Positions 16,472 through 25,639 of a stretch of 64,000 nucleotides of DNA are shown piece after piece. The notes under the pieces are model-generated. The model was given only the letters and a program-made list of their open reading frames with translations. It had not been told where the DNA came from and searched no databases. The DNA comes from Chitinophagaceae bacterium (GTDB taxonomy: Bacteria; Bacteroidota; Bacteroidia; Chitinophagales; Chitinophagaceae). Where the stretch lies: assembly GCA_016710935.1 (NCBI GenBank), contig JADJTY010000014.1, positions 97,501-161,500 of the forward strand, read 5' to 3'. The translations under genes and the position numbers were made by a program. Each line of letters starts with the position of its first letter. Within the stretch, counting starts at the first letter, position 1.

Positions 16472-17230
16472 TCAACTATCCGATATGGAGAATAATTTAA
16501 GGAACTCTTCCTTTTTTTCTCTGGAAACTTCCAGTATGGCGCCATCTTTCATTACTACTTCTCCACCTTTGCCCTTATTGTATTTTGCGATGCAATTAAG
16601 GTTGATGATGTAGGAGCGGTGTATTCTGAAGAAATTATTCTCGAGTAATATGGATTCGAATTCTTTGAGTGTTTTGCTTACAACCAGGTTTTTTCCATCT
16701 GTAAAATGAAACCTGGTGTAATTGGATTCACTTTTGCAATAGGTTATTTCCGAAACCTCGATAATATTGTAACCGCCCAGTGTCGGCAACAATATCTTAT
16801 TATTTACAAATATTTTTTTCGCCGGACTTACTTTTTCCAGCATAAATTTTACATGATCCTGGCTTTGGTTGTTCTTTATTCTTTCGGCTGCCCTGTATAC
16901 TGCATCAATGAGCTCGGTAACTTTAATGGGTTTTAATAAATAATCAACAGCGGCGTATTTAAAAGCCCGTATAGCAAAGCTGTCGTGTGCGGTTACAAAA
17001 ATAATTTCAAAGTCAATTTTTTCCAGCTGATTAAGCAGATCAAATCCGGAAGCGTTGGGCATTTGGATATCGAGAAAAACAAGATCAGGCTTGTCTTCCT
17101 GAATGGATCTTAAACCGGTTTCTATAGAGTTCAATGTATCTATAACAGTAACATCCGGGCAATTTAGCTGCACCAGTTTCTTCAGCACTTCCCTGCCACT
17201 CAGTTCATCATCTATTATTATTGCTTTCAT
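16472..17230 (-). CDS. LytTR-family response regulator
   Basis: 252 aa. An N-terminal receiver domain (residues 1-120) has the acidic pair Asp7/Asp8, phosphoacceptor Asp54 (VFLDIQMP), Thr80 and Lys100 (LLKP). A C-terminal LytTR DNA-binding domain follows (about 145-250, with SESNYTRFHF and FFRIHRSYIINL). These regulators are activated by LytS-type kinases. The kinase gene lies upstream on the same strand, so the pair forms a kinase-regulator unit. The genes on both sides encode T9SS-secreted proteases, making them plausible targets (inference from position only). The two genes are separated by 192 bp, so a separate promoter for the regulator is possible. Confidence 0.94.
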   Translation of the reverse strand: MKAIIIDDELSGREVLKKLVQLNCPDVTVIDTLNSIETGLRSIQEDKPDLVFLDIQMPNASGFDLLNQLEKIDFEIIFVTAHDSFAIRAFKYAAVDYLLKPIKVTELIDAVYRAAERIKNNQSQDHVKFMLEKVSPAKKIFVNNKILLPTLGGYNIIEVSEITYCKSESNYTRFHFTDGKNLVVSKTLKEFESILLENNFFRIHRSYIINLNCIAKYNKGKGGEVVMKDGAILEVSREKKEEFLKLFSISDS

Positions 17231-17422
17231 GTGTTTCTTTAGTTATTTTTTGCCACATGGAATAACCCAAACAATTTGCATCACCAGACTGTGTAATAAT
17301 CATCAGCCACTAATATGATGTTTAGCTTTTGAATGGTTATTTCATATTTTTACAATTGCTGTTGAAGTAACAAAGTTAATTTTCTGCATCAAACAAAGCA
17401 TTTTCGGGCAAAATATTTTCTT

Positions 17423-20377
17423 TTACCGCAGAATCGTAATGGTAACAATCGTGCCTCCATCATGCGCTTTATCGTAGATCTCAATGGAATACCGGGCTTT
17501 ATTTTCAAGCATATTGATATTGGCAACCCGGTTAAAAGTTAATGCTGTACCCAATGAAGTTCCATGTTTTTTACTTTTCATAGCGGCCGCTTTATTACGT
17601 CCAATGCCATTGTCTTCTACTTTGCAGATGATTGAATCATCGGTGCTGGTAAAAGATAATATCAATTTTTTTTCACCTTCCGTTTTAGGCATCAGCCCAT
17701 GCCAAATGCTGTTTTCAACAAAGGGCTGAATAAGCATAGGCGGTATTTTAATACTGCTTACATCTATCTCCGGATCTATCTTTACTTCATAATTAAAATC
17801 CGAACTAAAACGTTTGGCTTCTATCTGTACGTAAATTTTAAGTATCTCAATTTCATCTTCCAGCGAAATAAATTTGTATTTCGAATTTTCAAGTATCCCT
17901 CTTATCAGCGAAGAAAACAATTCGAGGCTGTTGTACGCATCATTTTGTTTGCCGCTGAGAATAGCATGCTGTATGGAATTTAGTGCATTGAAAATAAAAT
18001 GCGGGTTCATCTGCAGCCTCAAGGCCTGCTGCTCAAGCTCCAGCATTTCTTTTTCGTAGTTAATGATCTTCTTTTGCAGCGTGAATTTATTTTTCACTTT
18101 GCGGAACTGGTAAAATATCAACAGAAAAACAATGATCAAAACTGCGGCTGCCAGCAATACTTTAAACCAGGTTGTTTCCCAATAAGCAGGCTTGATGGTA
18201 AAATAGATCCGCTCGATATTGGATTTCCAATTCTCATTCAGGTTATAAGCATACACAACAAACTCATATTTACCCGGTGGCAGGCCGGTAAAGTCTACCT
18301 GGCTGTTCCGGGTCTCCACCCAATTGTTGTTAAGCCCTACCAGTTTGTACTTATATAAAACTGAAACCGCATTCTTAAAAGTGCGGCAATTAAATTCTAA
18401 AACAATATTATTGCTGTTGCGGTCCAGGTTAATTTGAGCTGATGAAAAAACGGCTTTATATACATCGTTTGCTTTAAAAGCCTCTATTACCATTTTGGGC
18501 GAATAGGAATAATTGGGCAGATCTTTTTCATTAAAAACTGCAAGGCCAATATTGGTAGCCACCCATACGCTGTCTCCGTAAATATAAACATCGTTGATGT
18601 AGTTTGAGGGTAACCCATCATTACGGTAAAAATTCCTGATCTTTATACCGGTAAAATTGCCGTCGTTGTAATTATACAAAATACGGTTTAAGCCATTTAA
18701 AGTGCTTACCCAGACTGTACTGTCATTTTGCATAAAAAAACTGGTGCACATATTGTCTGTAAGACCCGACCTTTCATTCAGCTGAATGATTTTATCATCT
18801 TTAAAGAAGAATACCCCATCGCCCAGCGTAGTAGCAATAAAAATGCCTTGCCTGTCTTTATCTATACCTGTAAAACTTAATCCATCTAATTTTTTATGTC
18901 TTCCTGAAATTTTTGTTCTGTCTTTATACAGCCGCATACCGGTTCTCGTTCCTGCATACAAAACAGAATCGCTTTTGTCAAAGTACAACACATCGGCCCT
19001 TACTGAATCAAAAACGTGTTGTCTAATGCCTGAAGAAAAAGAAGATGCCGGTAATGCCATACTGAATTTTCCCAGAACGGAAGGTGTACTTAAATACACA
19101 GAATCGTTATAAGTTTCGGCATAAGACAGCAAGGCAACATTTTCGAGATAAGTTGTTTTTCCGCTCAACCAGAATTTGGTGAGGCCGGACTGGTTGGAAA
19201 TAATAAAACTGGAATCTTCTTTATTTACCTTGATGGCATAAGTACGGCCTTCTCCACGGGATTCGTTGGGAGAAGGGATTGGTTTAAACACTCCTTTGTT
19301 ATAATGACCTGCTTTGGAATTAGACTGCCCGATAATTACATGATTGCCTAACCCGTTTAATTTAAGAATTTTATTTCCCTCAAAATAATTAACCGATTTA
19401 AAGAAATTTACATACATATTGGGTACATACATTACGCCCTCGCTCAACGTAGAGATCCACAAAGAGCCTTCTTTATCCTTCAGCACATGCGGTATATTTA
19501 CCTCGCTAAAATACTGTCCTGCTTTTTTACGGGTAAGTTTATTGTACAGGCTAAGTCCTTTACCGGAGCAGATATAGATCAACGAATCAATAACATTAAT
19601 TGAATTTATGCTAACGGGCAAATCAGGTGTTTCAAAATAACCGGCTCCTTTGGTTTCCATATCATATATCTCTACTTTTTTATTGCGGCCTGTGTACAAA
19701 AAGTTGTCAGAAAAACAATGCCGGGCATTCAAAACAGATACAGGAATATGCTGAAAACTCACCTTTGTCAATTGCGGGTTTAAAGAAAAAATACCTTCTC
19801 TTGAAGAAATATAGTTTGTGTTTTTGTAACTGAAGAAGATACCGTTAAATAATTGCCCGGCAACTTTTGTATACGTTTGCAGGTTGGCTGAAAGCGCATA
19901 CATATCACCTCTTTCGGGAATGATCCAGATATTGTTGTCTTTGTCTTCTTTTATATCTGCAATAAAGGAATTGATCGTTAACTGTGAAAAAACTGCATGG
20001 TCATTTTCATTATAAATTTTTTTGTCTTTGTAGTAAGAAAGCTGGCCACTGGCCGTCATAAACCAAAGCCGGTGCTGCGAGTCTTCAAATATTTTGAATA
20101 TTTCATTTCCGGAAAGGCCGTCTTTTTTTTTGTAAGAGATCAGTTTATTTCCGTTGAATTTTACAGCGCCTGAATTGGTACAAAACCAGATATTGTCTTC
20201 CGAATCCTGAAACAGCCCGTAAATAACACTGGTTGACAACCCGTTTTGTTCATTGTAATTGATGAAGGGAGGATCCTGGCTAAAGCATAACCCGCAGATA
20301 AATAGCTGCATAGTAAATAGCAGCGCTTTTGCCCGGCTATTAAAGAGCATTTTACTATAACGATTTACAAAACTCAT
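17423..20377 (-). CDS. Two-component-propeller sensor histidine kinase, LytS type
   Basis: 984 aa from the ATG at 20377; an upstream TTG at 20428 would add 17 residues and is less likely. After the signal peptide come two-component-propeller repeats (for example LFQDSEDNIWFCTNSG and IFEDSQHRLWFMTASG) making a periplasmic beta-propeller. A Y_Y_Y domain (PPGKYEFVVYAYN) follows, then one transmembrane helix (VLLAAAVLIIVFLLIF) and a His_kinase domain with LQMNPHFIFNALNSIQ. The phosphoacceptor His is residue 793. The ATP-lid region has VEDNGIGRNKA. Unlike hybrid kinases of polysaccharide loci it has no receiver or AraC output; the separate LytTR protein downstream takes that role. The ligand is unknown, and a protein breakdown product would fit the neighbours. 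Confidence 0.93.
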   Translation of the reverse strand: MSFVNRYSKMLFNSRAKALLFTMQLFICGLCFSQDPPFINYNEQNGLSTSVIYGLFQDSEDNIWFCTNSGAVKFNGNKLISYKKKDGLSGNEIFKIFEDSQHRLWFMTASGQLSYYKDKKIYNENDHAVFSQLTINSFIADIKEDKDNNIWIIPERGDMYALSANLQTYTKVAGQLFNGIFFSYKNTNYISSREGIFSLNPQLTKVSFQHIPVSVLNARHCFSDNFLYTGRNKKVEIYDMETKGAGYFETPDLPVSINSINVIDSLIYICSGKGLSLYNKLTRKKAGQYFSEVNIPHVLKDKEGSLWISTLSEGVMYVPNMYVNFFKSVNYFEGNKILKLNGLGNHVIIGQSNSKAGHYNKGVFKPIPSPNESRGEGRTYAIKVNKEDSSFIISNQSGLTKFWLSGKTTYLENVALLSYAETYNDSVYLSTPSVLGKFSMALPASSFSSGIRQHVFDSVRADVLYFDKSDSVLYAGTRTGMRLYKDRTKISGRHKKLDGLSFTGIDKDRQGIFIATTLGDGVFFFKDDKIIQLNERSGLTDNMCTSFFMQNDSTVWVSTLNGLNRILYNYNDGNFTGIKIRNFYRNDGLPSNYINDVYIYGDSVWVATNIGLAVFNEKDLPNYSYSPKMVIEAFKANDVYKAVFSSAQINLDRNSNNIVLEFNCRTFKNAVSVLYKYKLVGLNNNWVETRNSQVDFTGLPPGKYEFVVYAYNLNENWKSNIERIYFTIKPAYWETTWFKVLLAAAVLIIVFLLIFYQFRKVKNKFTLQKKIINYEKEMLELEQQALRLQMNPHFIFNALNSIQHAILSGKQNDAYNSLELFSSLIRGILENSKYKFISLEDEIEILKIYVQIEAKRFSSDFNYEVKIDPEIDVSSIKIPPMLIQPFVENSIWHGLMPKTEGEKKLILSFTSTDDSIICKVEDNGIGRNKAAAMKSKKHGTSLGTALTFNRVANINMLENKARYSIEIYDKAHDGGTIVTITILR

Positions 20378-20425
20378 TTGCAGATTAATACAGTTCTTTA
20401 AAAAAAATTCAGTAATGATTTCAAT

Positions 20426-20433
20426 CAAATTTA
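20426..20433 (-). promoter_or_regulatory. Candidate -7 box of the kinase gene (TAAATTTG)
   Basis: A perfect TAnnTTTG on the minus strand, 49 nt upstream of the ATG at 20377. Its position also supports that ATG, because the upstream TTG at 20428 would overlap the box. No -33 box is evident. Confidence 0.4.
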
Positions 20434-20491
20434 ATCATCTCACCAATAAAAATATTGTTTTTATGATTCAGTTATGTTATGAAGCATAAAA

Positions 20492-20519
20492 AAAGTGATT
20501 GCTAAATGGCAATCACTTT
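20492..20519 (-). terminator. Terminator of the S8 protease gene
   Basis: An 11-bp perfect stem (20492-20502 with 20509-20519) with a 6-nt loop, followed on the minus strand by a T-run. It lies 22 bp after the protease stop codon. Confidence 0.85.
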
Positions 20520-20540
20520 AAGAAAATAAAATTGAAATAT

Positions 20541-23500
20541 TTATTGAATGACCACTTTGCTGCTCGCAACACGTTTGCCGGTATTATTAAATAATGCCAC
20601 CAAATAGGTTCCGCTTCCTGCTGATCTCATATCAACATGCATACGCTGGTATGGACCTGTAATGGGATAGGCATTGCTGTACACCATGGCTCCTTTTGAA
20701 TCAAATATCCTTAGCGTATGTGTATTGGTTGCCGAACTGCTGTGATAGATCACATCAAATTGTCCGCTGTTTGGATTTGGCAGTATAAATAACCTGGTTG
20801 ATGCAGAGTCGGCAATATTTACCAAAGCAGAAGTGTTACTGCAATTACCGGTGTTGGTAACCCTTACTGCATAACTGCCCAACTGGTCGAGACTTACCTG
20901 TATTGAATTACCTGTTGCCCCCGGAACAGTGATCCCGTTCTTCAGCCACAAATAGGTATACGTACCTGCCGGTGTAACATTGGCTGTAAGCGTTGTCTTT
21001 AACCCCGGTAACAGCCTGGTGTATGGCGCTGCCGAAATACTCACTACAGGCTGTGGACTGATCATAACCGGAATAGCTGTGGATGCATCAGAAACACATC
21101 CGCTGGCATTTGTAACTGTTACCGTATAGTTGCCACTTGTTGAAACCGTTATTGACTGTGTAGTGGCGCCATTGCTCCATAACCAGGAACTGCCGGCTGA
21201 AGCATTTAGCGTGACCGTATTAGGCTGACAAACTGTAGTTGGACCTGAAGCAGATGCCGATACCGATGGTTTGGGATTTACCGTTACCGCAATTGCAGTT
21301 GTGGTACTTGTACAGGTTGAAGTAGTTACCGTACAAGTGTAGTTACCCGATGTAGTTACTGTAATTGATTGGGTGGTTGCACCATTGCTCCAACTGTATG
21401 TAGTGCCGCTGCTTGCTGTAAGTATTACACTGCCACCCTGACAAAATGTAGTTGGGCCACCGGCTGATGCTGTTGCCCCCGGCACACTGGTAATGGTTAG
21501 CGTTACCGGTGTACGTGTTGCACTTCTGCAAGCTGAAGTATTTTCCATACTCTCTGCATAATAAGTTATAGTACCCAATGTATTCAGTATTGGATTGGTT
21601 ACTACTGAGCCCCCGGTAGCTGCATTGTACCAAACTATAGAATGGCCCGGGGGAACTGTTGCTGTTGCAGTTAAAGTAGGTGTAGCCCCGCCTGCACATG
21701 CTGCCTGTGCCTGGTTACCACCCGATGTTGGGCTTGCAACTGCAGAGCTGCCAACCGTTACCGGTAGTACCGAGGGTGAAGTGGTACAGGTTCCATTGCC
21801 GGCAGTTACGCTAACATTTCCATTCGTACTTCCGCCGGGATAATTTACGGTTATGGCAATGGTACCCTGTCCGCCGGCAATAGTTGCCCCCGGCGGTACC
21901 GTCCAGTTGTATGAAGTAGCACCAGCAACTGCAGCAATTGAATAAGGAAGATTGGATGGCGTGCCGCAAATTGCATTTTGTCCTGTAATAGTCCCCGGGG
22001 TTGCAAGGCCGCCACCGCCGTTGGAAACAGTTACATTGATTGCATTTGATCTTTCGCCTTCTGCACCGGTGGTGTTATTTTTTGCCCTCAGATAAAACCA
22101 CATGCTTAGATTAGGCGTAAGCCCGGTGGCCGTGTAATTTGTTCCGGTAATATTGGTTGCCAGTGTTTCAAAATTACCGGTTGTAGTATTTAACCTCATG
22201 ATATCATAATGCGTGGCATTGGCAACTGCAGTCCAGTTGAAGATAACCTCACCTGCTACACAGCTTACTCCTGAACCCGTAAAACCTGTTGGGGTACCAA
22301 GGATTTTGAAAGTTGCATCGCTTTGATCTGTTAATGCTCCACTGGTTACCCTGATCAAGGCAGTTGAAGTATTGGCTGATGGAACAGTCCAGCTTAAACG
22401 GGTGGTAGCTGCAGGCACTGTTGACGAAATGGTTGTCCAGGAAGTTCCGCCATCAAGTGAATATTCAACCGTTTGATCACCTGTTACACCTGAATTATCC
22501 CAGGTTATTACCTGTGCAACCGAAGGACTAAAATTTTCTGCACCATTGGGATAAATTACTTCAATATAAGGCTGGTTAATATCCCAGGTAAGTGCATATT
22601 GTTGATTGGGGCCGGTTGTAACCGCTTCGCCAATTACTCTTAGCGTATAGGTGCCCGCCGGCGGGTTGGTTATGGTTACCTGTTCTATGTTACTGATATT
22701 ATCATCTGCCTGTGTGGCTGCCAATGCCGGGTTGGCGGGATTCAAGATCCAGGGCAACGTTGTATTGGCACCTTCAATTACTCTTAAATCAAGATTATTA
22801 ACCAAAGCAAAAGCTGAATTTGGTGTTGCAGCCGGATCATTCCAGGTAAGCATTACCCGTAACCGTGATGAACCTGGCGGAACAGTGATCGTAACATCGT
22901 TGTTAGACCCGGTGGCTATTGTATTTACAGTATACCGGTTTTGCTCAAGAATTTTTACTGCAGCCAATGCATTTACCCGGCCAAAACCAAAGCGGTAATC
23001 AGGACCTGTAGTACCCAGATCGTGCGCTGTATTGCAGGCAATATTTTTTATTAAGGAAGATGGGGGAAGTACATTGGCATTTAATTGTTTGTACCGTTGT
23101 GCCAGTAAAGCAACGGTGCCGGTAATACCGGGTGTTGACATAGATGTTCCTGAAATAGTACCATAGGTATTTAATGGTGTGTAGGTAGAAAAAACACTGG
23201 TACCCATCGCTACGATCTCGGGTTTAATCCTACCGTCATGTACCGGGCCACAGCTACTGGATGTAGAGAGCACTTCAGCAGTGGTTATATTTCCAACTAC
23301 CAAATTATTTTTTGCTGATTTACCGGTTCCGGTAATAGTTCCCCAGCCTCCGCTGCAGGCTCCCTGGTTATTACCCGATGAATGGCAATGCAGGTGATAG
23401 GCAAAATTATTTAAGTTAATATCTGTATTCCTTGACCGGAGAGAATAGCTTGCTGATGCTCCACCAAGTCCGCATTGTACACCAAGGCCATCATGATAAG

Positions 23501-24479
23501 AATGATTGCTTGAAATAAGTGTATTGGCAGGTATAGCGGTTGCCATGGCAACCTGTACATCGCCCGAAAAACCATAGTAAGAAAAGATATTTGCATTGGG
23601 TGCCATGCCTCTTGCTACAGGATTTATCAAACCCCGGCCACCAATAGTTCCTGATACATGGGTACCATGACTTCCGGCAGCTCCGGCACTAACATTTATC
23701 AAACGCCCTGCAGGAGAAAAATCAAGATGCTGGCTGGCTCTTTCATCCCACACGCCAATATTCATACCATCGCCTTTTAAATTTCTAACGCCATCGTTTA
23801 AAACATTTACCCGATGTAAAGAGCGGCCCGGCAGGTTTTCCTGTTGATTGGGTGGTGCAATAAATTCAGCCCACTGAACAAATGACAGGCTGGCCAGTTC
23901 TTTTGCATTTGCTGCCGGAATCCTTATCGTAAACATTCTGAAATCAGGAACATCCTGAATTACCGTTGCATGTAAAGCGGCAAGCGCCCGCTGCACAGCT
24001 GCTGCTGGTAGTTTTTCATACACAATAATATCTACATCGGCATAGCCCGGCATTTTAATGGCATGGGAAGGTACATTACCATTTAACATATCCTGTGCTG
24101 CTTTATCCTGTGGTTTAAACAGAAAAACAGCACGGAACAAAGAAAATTTAAAATCTGAAATATTTATATCAGCCGAAACACTGGCTGTGTAGGCATTATT
24201 GGGAATATAGTCTAACAATTCAACGCCGATAGATTTCAGGTTATCTTTTTGCAATTGGGTTGGCAGTGTTGTAAACTGAATAACCACATAGTGCCTGCCA
24301 TTAAACAGGCTCTGTTGAAATACTGGCGAAACTTTGGATATGGCACTGATATTTTCCTGCGGAATAAATTTTCCTGACTGCAGTAAAATGGTATAATCCT
24401 GGTTAACCTGCGCAGTTAAACAGAACGGAAAAAAAACAACCAGTGCCGATTTAAGGAAACGGGTAATTAAATGTTTCAT
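20541..24479 (-). CDS. Secreted S8 subtilisin-like protease with Ig/FN3 repeats and T9SS tail
   Basis: 1312 aa. The signal peptide ends near CLTAQ. A long prodomain (about 25-215) precedes the S8 catalytic domain with Asp245 (GVWDER), His271 (SHGTHVSG) and Ser446 (GTSMSTPG), so the triad is complete. A jelly-roll-like accessory region (NNLDLRVIEG ... AGTYTLRVIG) comes next, then an FN3-like domain and several Ig/PKD-like units with repeated WSNGATTQSITV. The protein ends in a T9SS sorting domain (LPNPNSGQFDV ... GTYLVALFNNTGK). It should be a large cell-surface or released endopeptidase. Gene order places it beside the sensor/regulator pair and divergent from the hydroxyproline deaminase gene across a 232 bp region. 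Substrate specificity is not readable from sequence. Confidence 0.94.
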   Translation of the reverse strand: MKHLITRFLKSALVVFFPFCLTAQVNQDYTILLQSGKFIPQENISAISKVSPVFQQSLFNGRHYVVIQFTTLPTQLQKDNLKSIGVELLDYIPNNAYTASVSADINISDFKFSLFRAVFLFKPQDKAAQDMLNGNVPSHAIKMPGYADVDIIVYEKLPAAAVQRALAALHATVIQDVPDFRMFTIRIPAANAKELASLSFVQWAEFIAPPNQQENLPGRSLHRVNVLNDGVRNLKGDGMNIGVWDERASQHLDFSPAGRLINVSAGAAGSHGTHVSGTIGGRGLINPVARGMAPNANIFSYYGFSGDVQVAMATAIPANTLISSNHSYHDGLGVQCGLGGASASYSLRSRNTDINLNNFAYHLHCHSSGNNQGACSGGWGTITGTGKSAKNNLVVGNITTAEVLSTSSSCGPVHDGRIKPEIVAMGTSVFSTYTPLNTYGTISGTSMSTPGITGTVALLAQRYKQLNANVLPPSSLIKNIACNTAHDLGTTGPDYRFGFGRVNALAAVKILEQNRYTVNTIATGSNNDVTITVPPGSSRLRVMLTWNDPAATPNSAFALVNNLDLRVIEGANTTLPWILNPANPALAATQADDNISNIEQVTITNPPAGTYTLRVIGEAVTTGPNQQYALTWDINQPYIEVIYPNGAENFSPSVAQVITWDNSGVTGDQTVEYSLDGGTSWTTISSTVPAATTRLSWTVPSANTSTALIRVTSGALTDQSDATFKILGTPTGFTGSGVSCVAGEVIFNWTAVANATHYDIMRLNTTTGNFETLATNITGTNYTATGLTPNLSMWFYLRAKNNTTGAEGERSNAINVTVSNGGGGLATPGTITGQNAICGTPSNLPYSIAAVAGATSYNWTVPPGATIAGGQGTIAITVNYPGGSTNGNVSVTAGNGTCTTSPSVLPVTVGSSAVASPTSGGNQAQAACAGGATPTLTATATVPPGHSIVWYNAATGGSVVTNPILNTLGTITYYAESMENTSACRSATRTPVTLTITSVPGATASAGGPTTFCQGGSVILTASSGTTYSWSNGATTQSITVTTSGNYTCTVTTSTCTSTTTAIAVTVNPKPSVSASASGPTTVCQPNTVTLNASAGSSWLWSNGATTQSITVSTSGNYTVTVTNASGCVSDASTAIPVMISPQPVVSISAAPYTRLLPGLKTTLTANVTPAGTYTYLWLKNGITVPGATGNSIQVSLDQLGSYAVRVTNTGNCSNTSALVNIADSASTRLFILPNPNSGQFDVIYHSSSATNTHTLRIFDSKGAMVYSNAYPITGPYQRMHVDMRSAGSGTYLVALFNNTGKRVASSKVVIQ

Positions 24480-24711
24480 TTACAATTTTATTTTTTATGA
24501 AGAAAGCAGAATCTGTTGCAGTTTGCAAAATAGTGAAATAATTCAGCATAAATCAATCTCAGACTCACTATTATCCACGCTTATTAAAAAATATGCTGTA
24601 CCAAAGGATAGCCTTTTTAAGCTGCATTTTTTTTAAATTTAAAGTATTGCGGTTTTTGTTAAATAAACTTATAGTAATTTGCTGATAGCTTAAACTTTTA
24701 AATAAAAAAAT
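24480..24711. promoter_or_regulatory. Divergent control region, S8 protease / hydroxyproline genes
   Basis: This 232 bp AT-rich gap must hold both promoters. On the plus strand, a TTTTTG and a TAATTTG about 16 bp apart lie some 25-30 bp before the deaminase ATG and resemble a slightly short -33/-7 pair. No clear operator palindrome was seen. Confidence 0.3.
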
Positions 24712-25608
24712 ATGTCTTTTAACTGGACCGGCGTATTTCCCGCCCTCACTACAAAATTTACTGCGGATGATGATTTGGATCTGCCCTTATTTGCAAAAAA
24801 TTTAAATGCACAACTGGAAGCCGGTGTTAACGGCATTGTATTAGGTGGCACGCTGGGCGAAGCCAGTGTTTTAACCACGTCTGAAAAAGAACAACTGGTA
24901 AAATTTGCTGTTGAGCAATGCGCAGGCAAAGTTCCGGTAATTTTAAACATAGCAGAAGGATCAACAAAAGAAGCTTTGCAACAGGCCGAATATGCAAAAA
25001 CATGGGGAGCCAGAGGTATCATGATGCTGCCTGCAATGCGCTACAAAACCGACCACCGGGAAACGGTTACTTATTACAAAACTGTTGCCGATGCTACAGA
25101 ACTCCCCATCATGATCTATAACAACCCGGTTGATTATAAAACTGAAGTAACGCTGGATATGTTTGACGAACTGCAGGTATGCAAAAATATTACAGCGGTA
25201 AAAGAAAGCACGAGAGATGTTAGCAATGTGACCAGGATGAGAAATCGTTTTGGCGACCGCTTTAAAATTTTATGTGGGGTAGATACCATTGCCATGGAAG
25301 AACTGTGCCTGGGTGCAGATGGTTGGGTGGCGGGATTGGTTTGTGCTTTTCCAAGAGAAACAGTTGCCATATTTAATTTGGTAAAAGCCGGTAAGATTGA
25401 AGAAGCTACAAAAATATACCGCTGGTTCATGCCATTACTGGAATTGGATATTCATCCCAAACTGGTGCAGTATATTAAACTGGCCGAAGCACAGGTTGGT
25501 ATTGGCTCTGAAACGGTGAGGGCACCAAGGCTTACTTTGGTTGGAAAAGAAAGAGAAGATGTTTTGAAGATCATCAATGAAGGAATTGCTAAACGACCCA
25601 CACTCTAA
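24712..25608 (+). CDS. DHDPS-family lyase, probable 1-pyrroline-4-hydroxy-2-carboxylate deaminase
   Basis: 298 aa, a TIM-barrel aldolase of the dihydrodipicolinate synthase family. The Schiff-base Lys164 (AVKES) and catalytic Tyr136 (MIYNNP) are present. True DapA enzymes act in lysine synthesis. Here the next gene is a ketoglutarate-semialdehyde-type dehydrogenase, and a hydroxyproline epimerase and D-amino acid dehydrogenase lie 5-7 kb away. The best reading is therefore the deaminase that converts 1-pyrroline-4-hydroxy-2-carboxylate to 2,5-dioxovalerate and ammonia in hydroxyproline breakdown (EC 3.5.4.22). A sialate lyase-like or keto-deoxy-sugar aldolase role is the alternative. It is the first gene of a plus-strand operon, 31 bp before the dehydrogenase. 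Confidence 0.85.
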   Translation: MSFNWTGVFPALTTKFTADDDLDLPLFAKNLNAQLEAGVNGIVLGGTLGEASVLTTSEKEQLVKFAVEQCAGKVPVILNIAEGSTKEALQQAEYAKTWGARGIMMLPAMRYKTDHRETVTYYKTVADATELPIMIYNNPVDYKTEVTLDMFDELQVCKNITAVKESTRDVSNVTRMRNRFGDRFKILCGVDTIAMEELCLGADGWVAGLVCAFPRETVAIFNLVKAGKIEEATKIYRWFMPLLELDIHPKLVQYIKLAEAQVGIGSETVRAPRLTLVGKEREDVLKIINEGIAKRPTL

Positions 25609-25639
25609 CTAATATTCAACAATCAATTTTCAATAATCA

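Noticed and set aside
24712..25608. Annotation as DapA of lysine synthesis, together with the DapB-like gene at 51432
   Set aside because: The two genes are 26 kb apart, and the DHDPS-family gene is in a hydroxyproline operon beside a 2,5-dioxovalerate dehydrogenase, which fits the deaminase role better.
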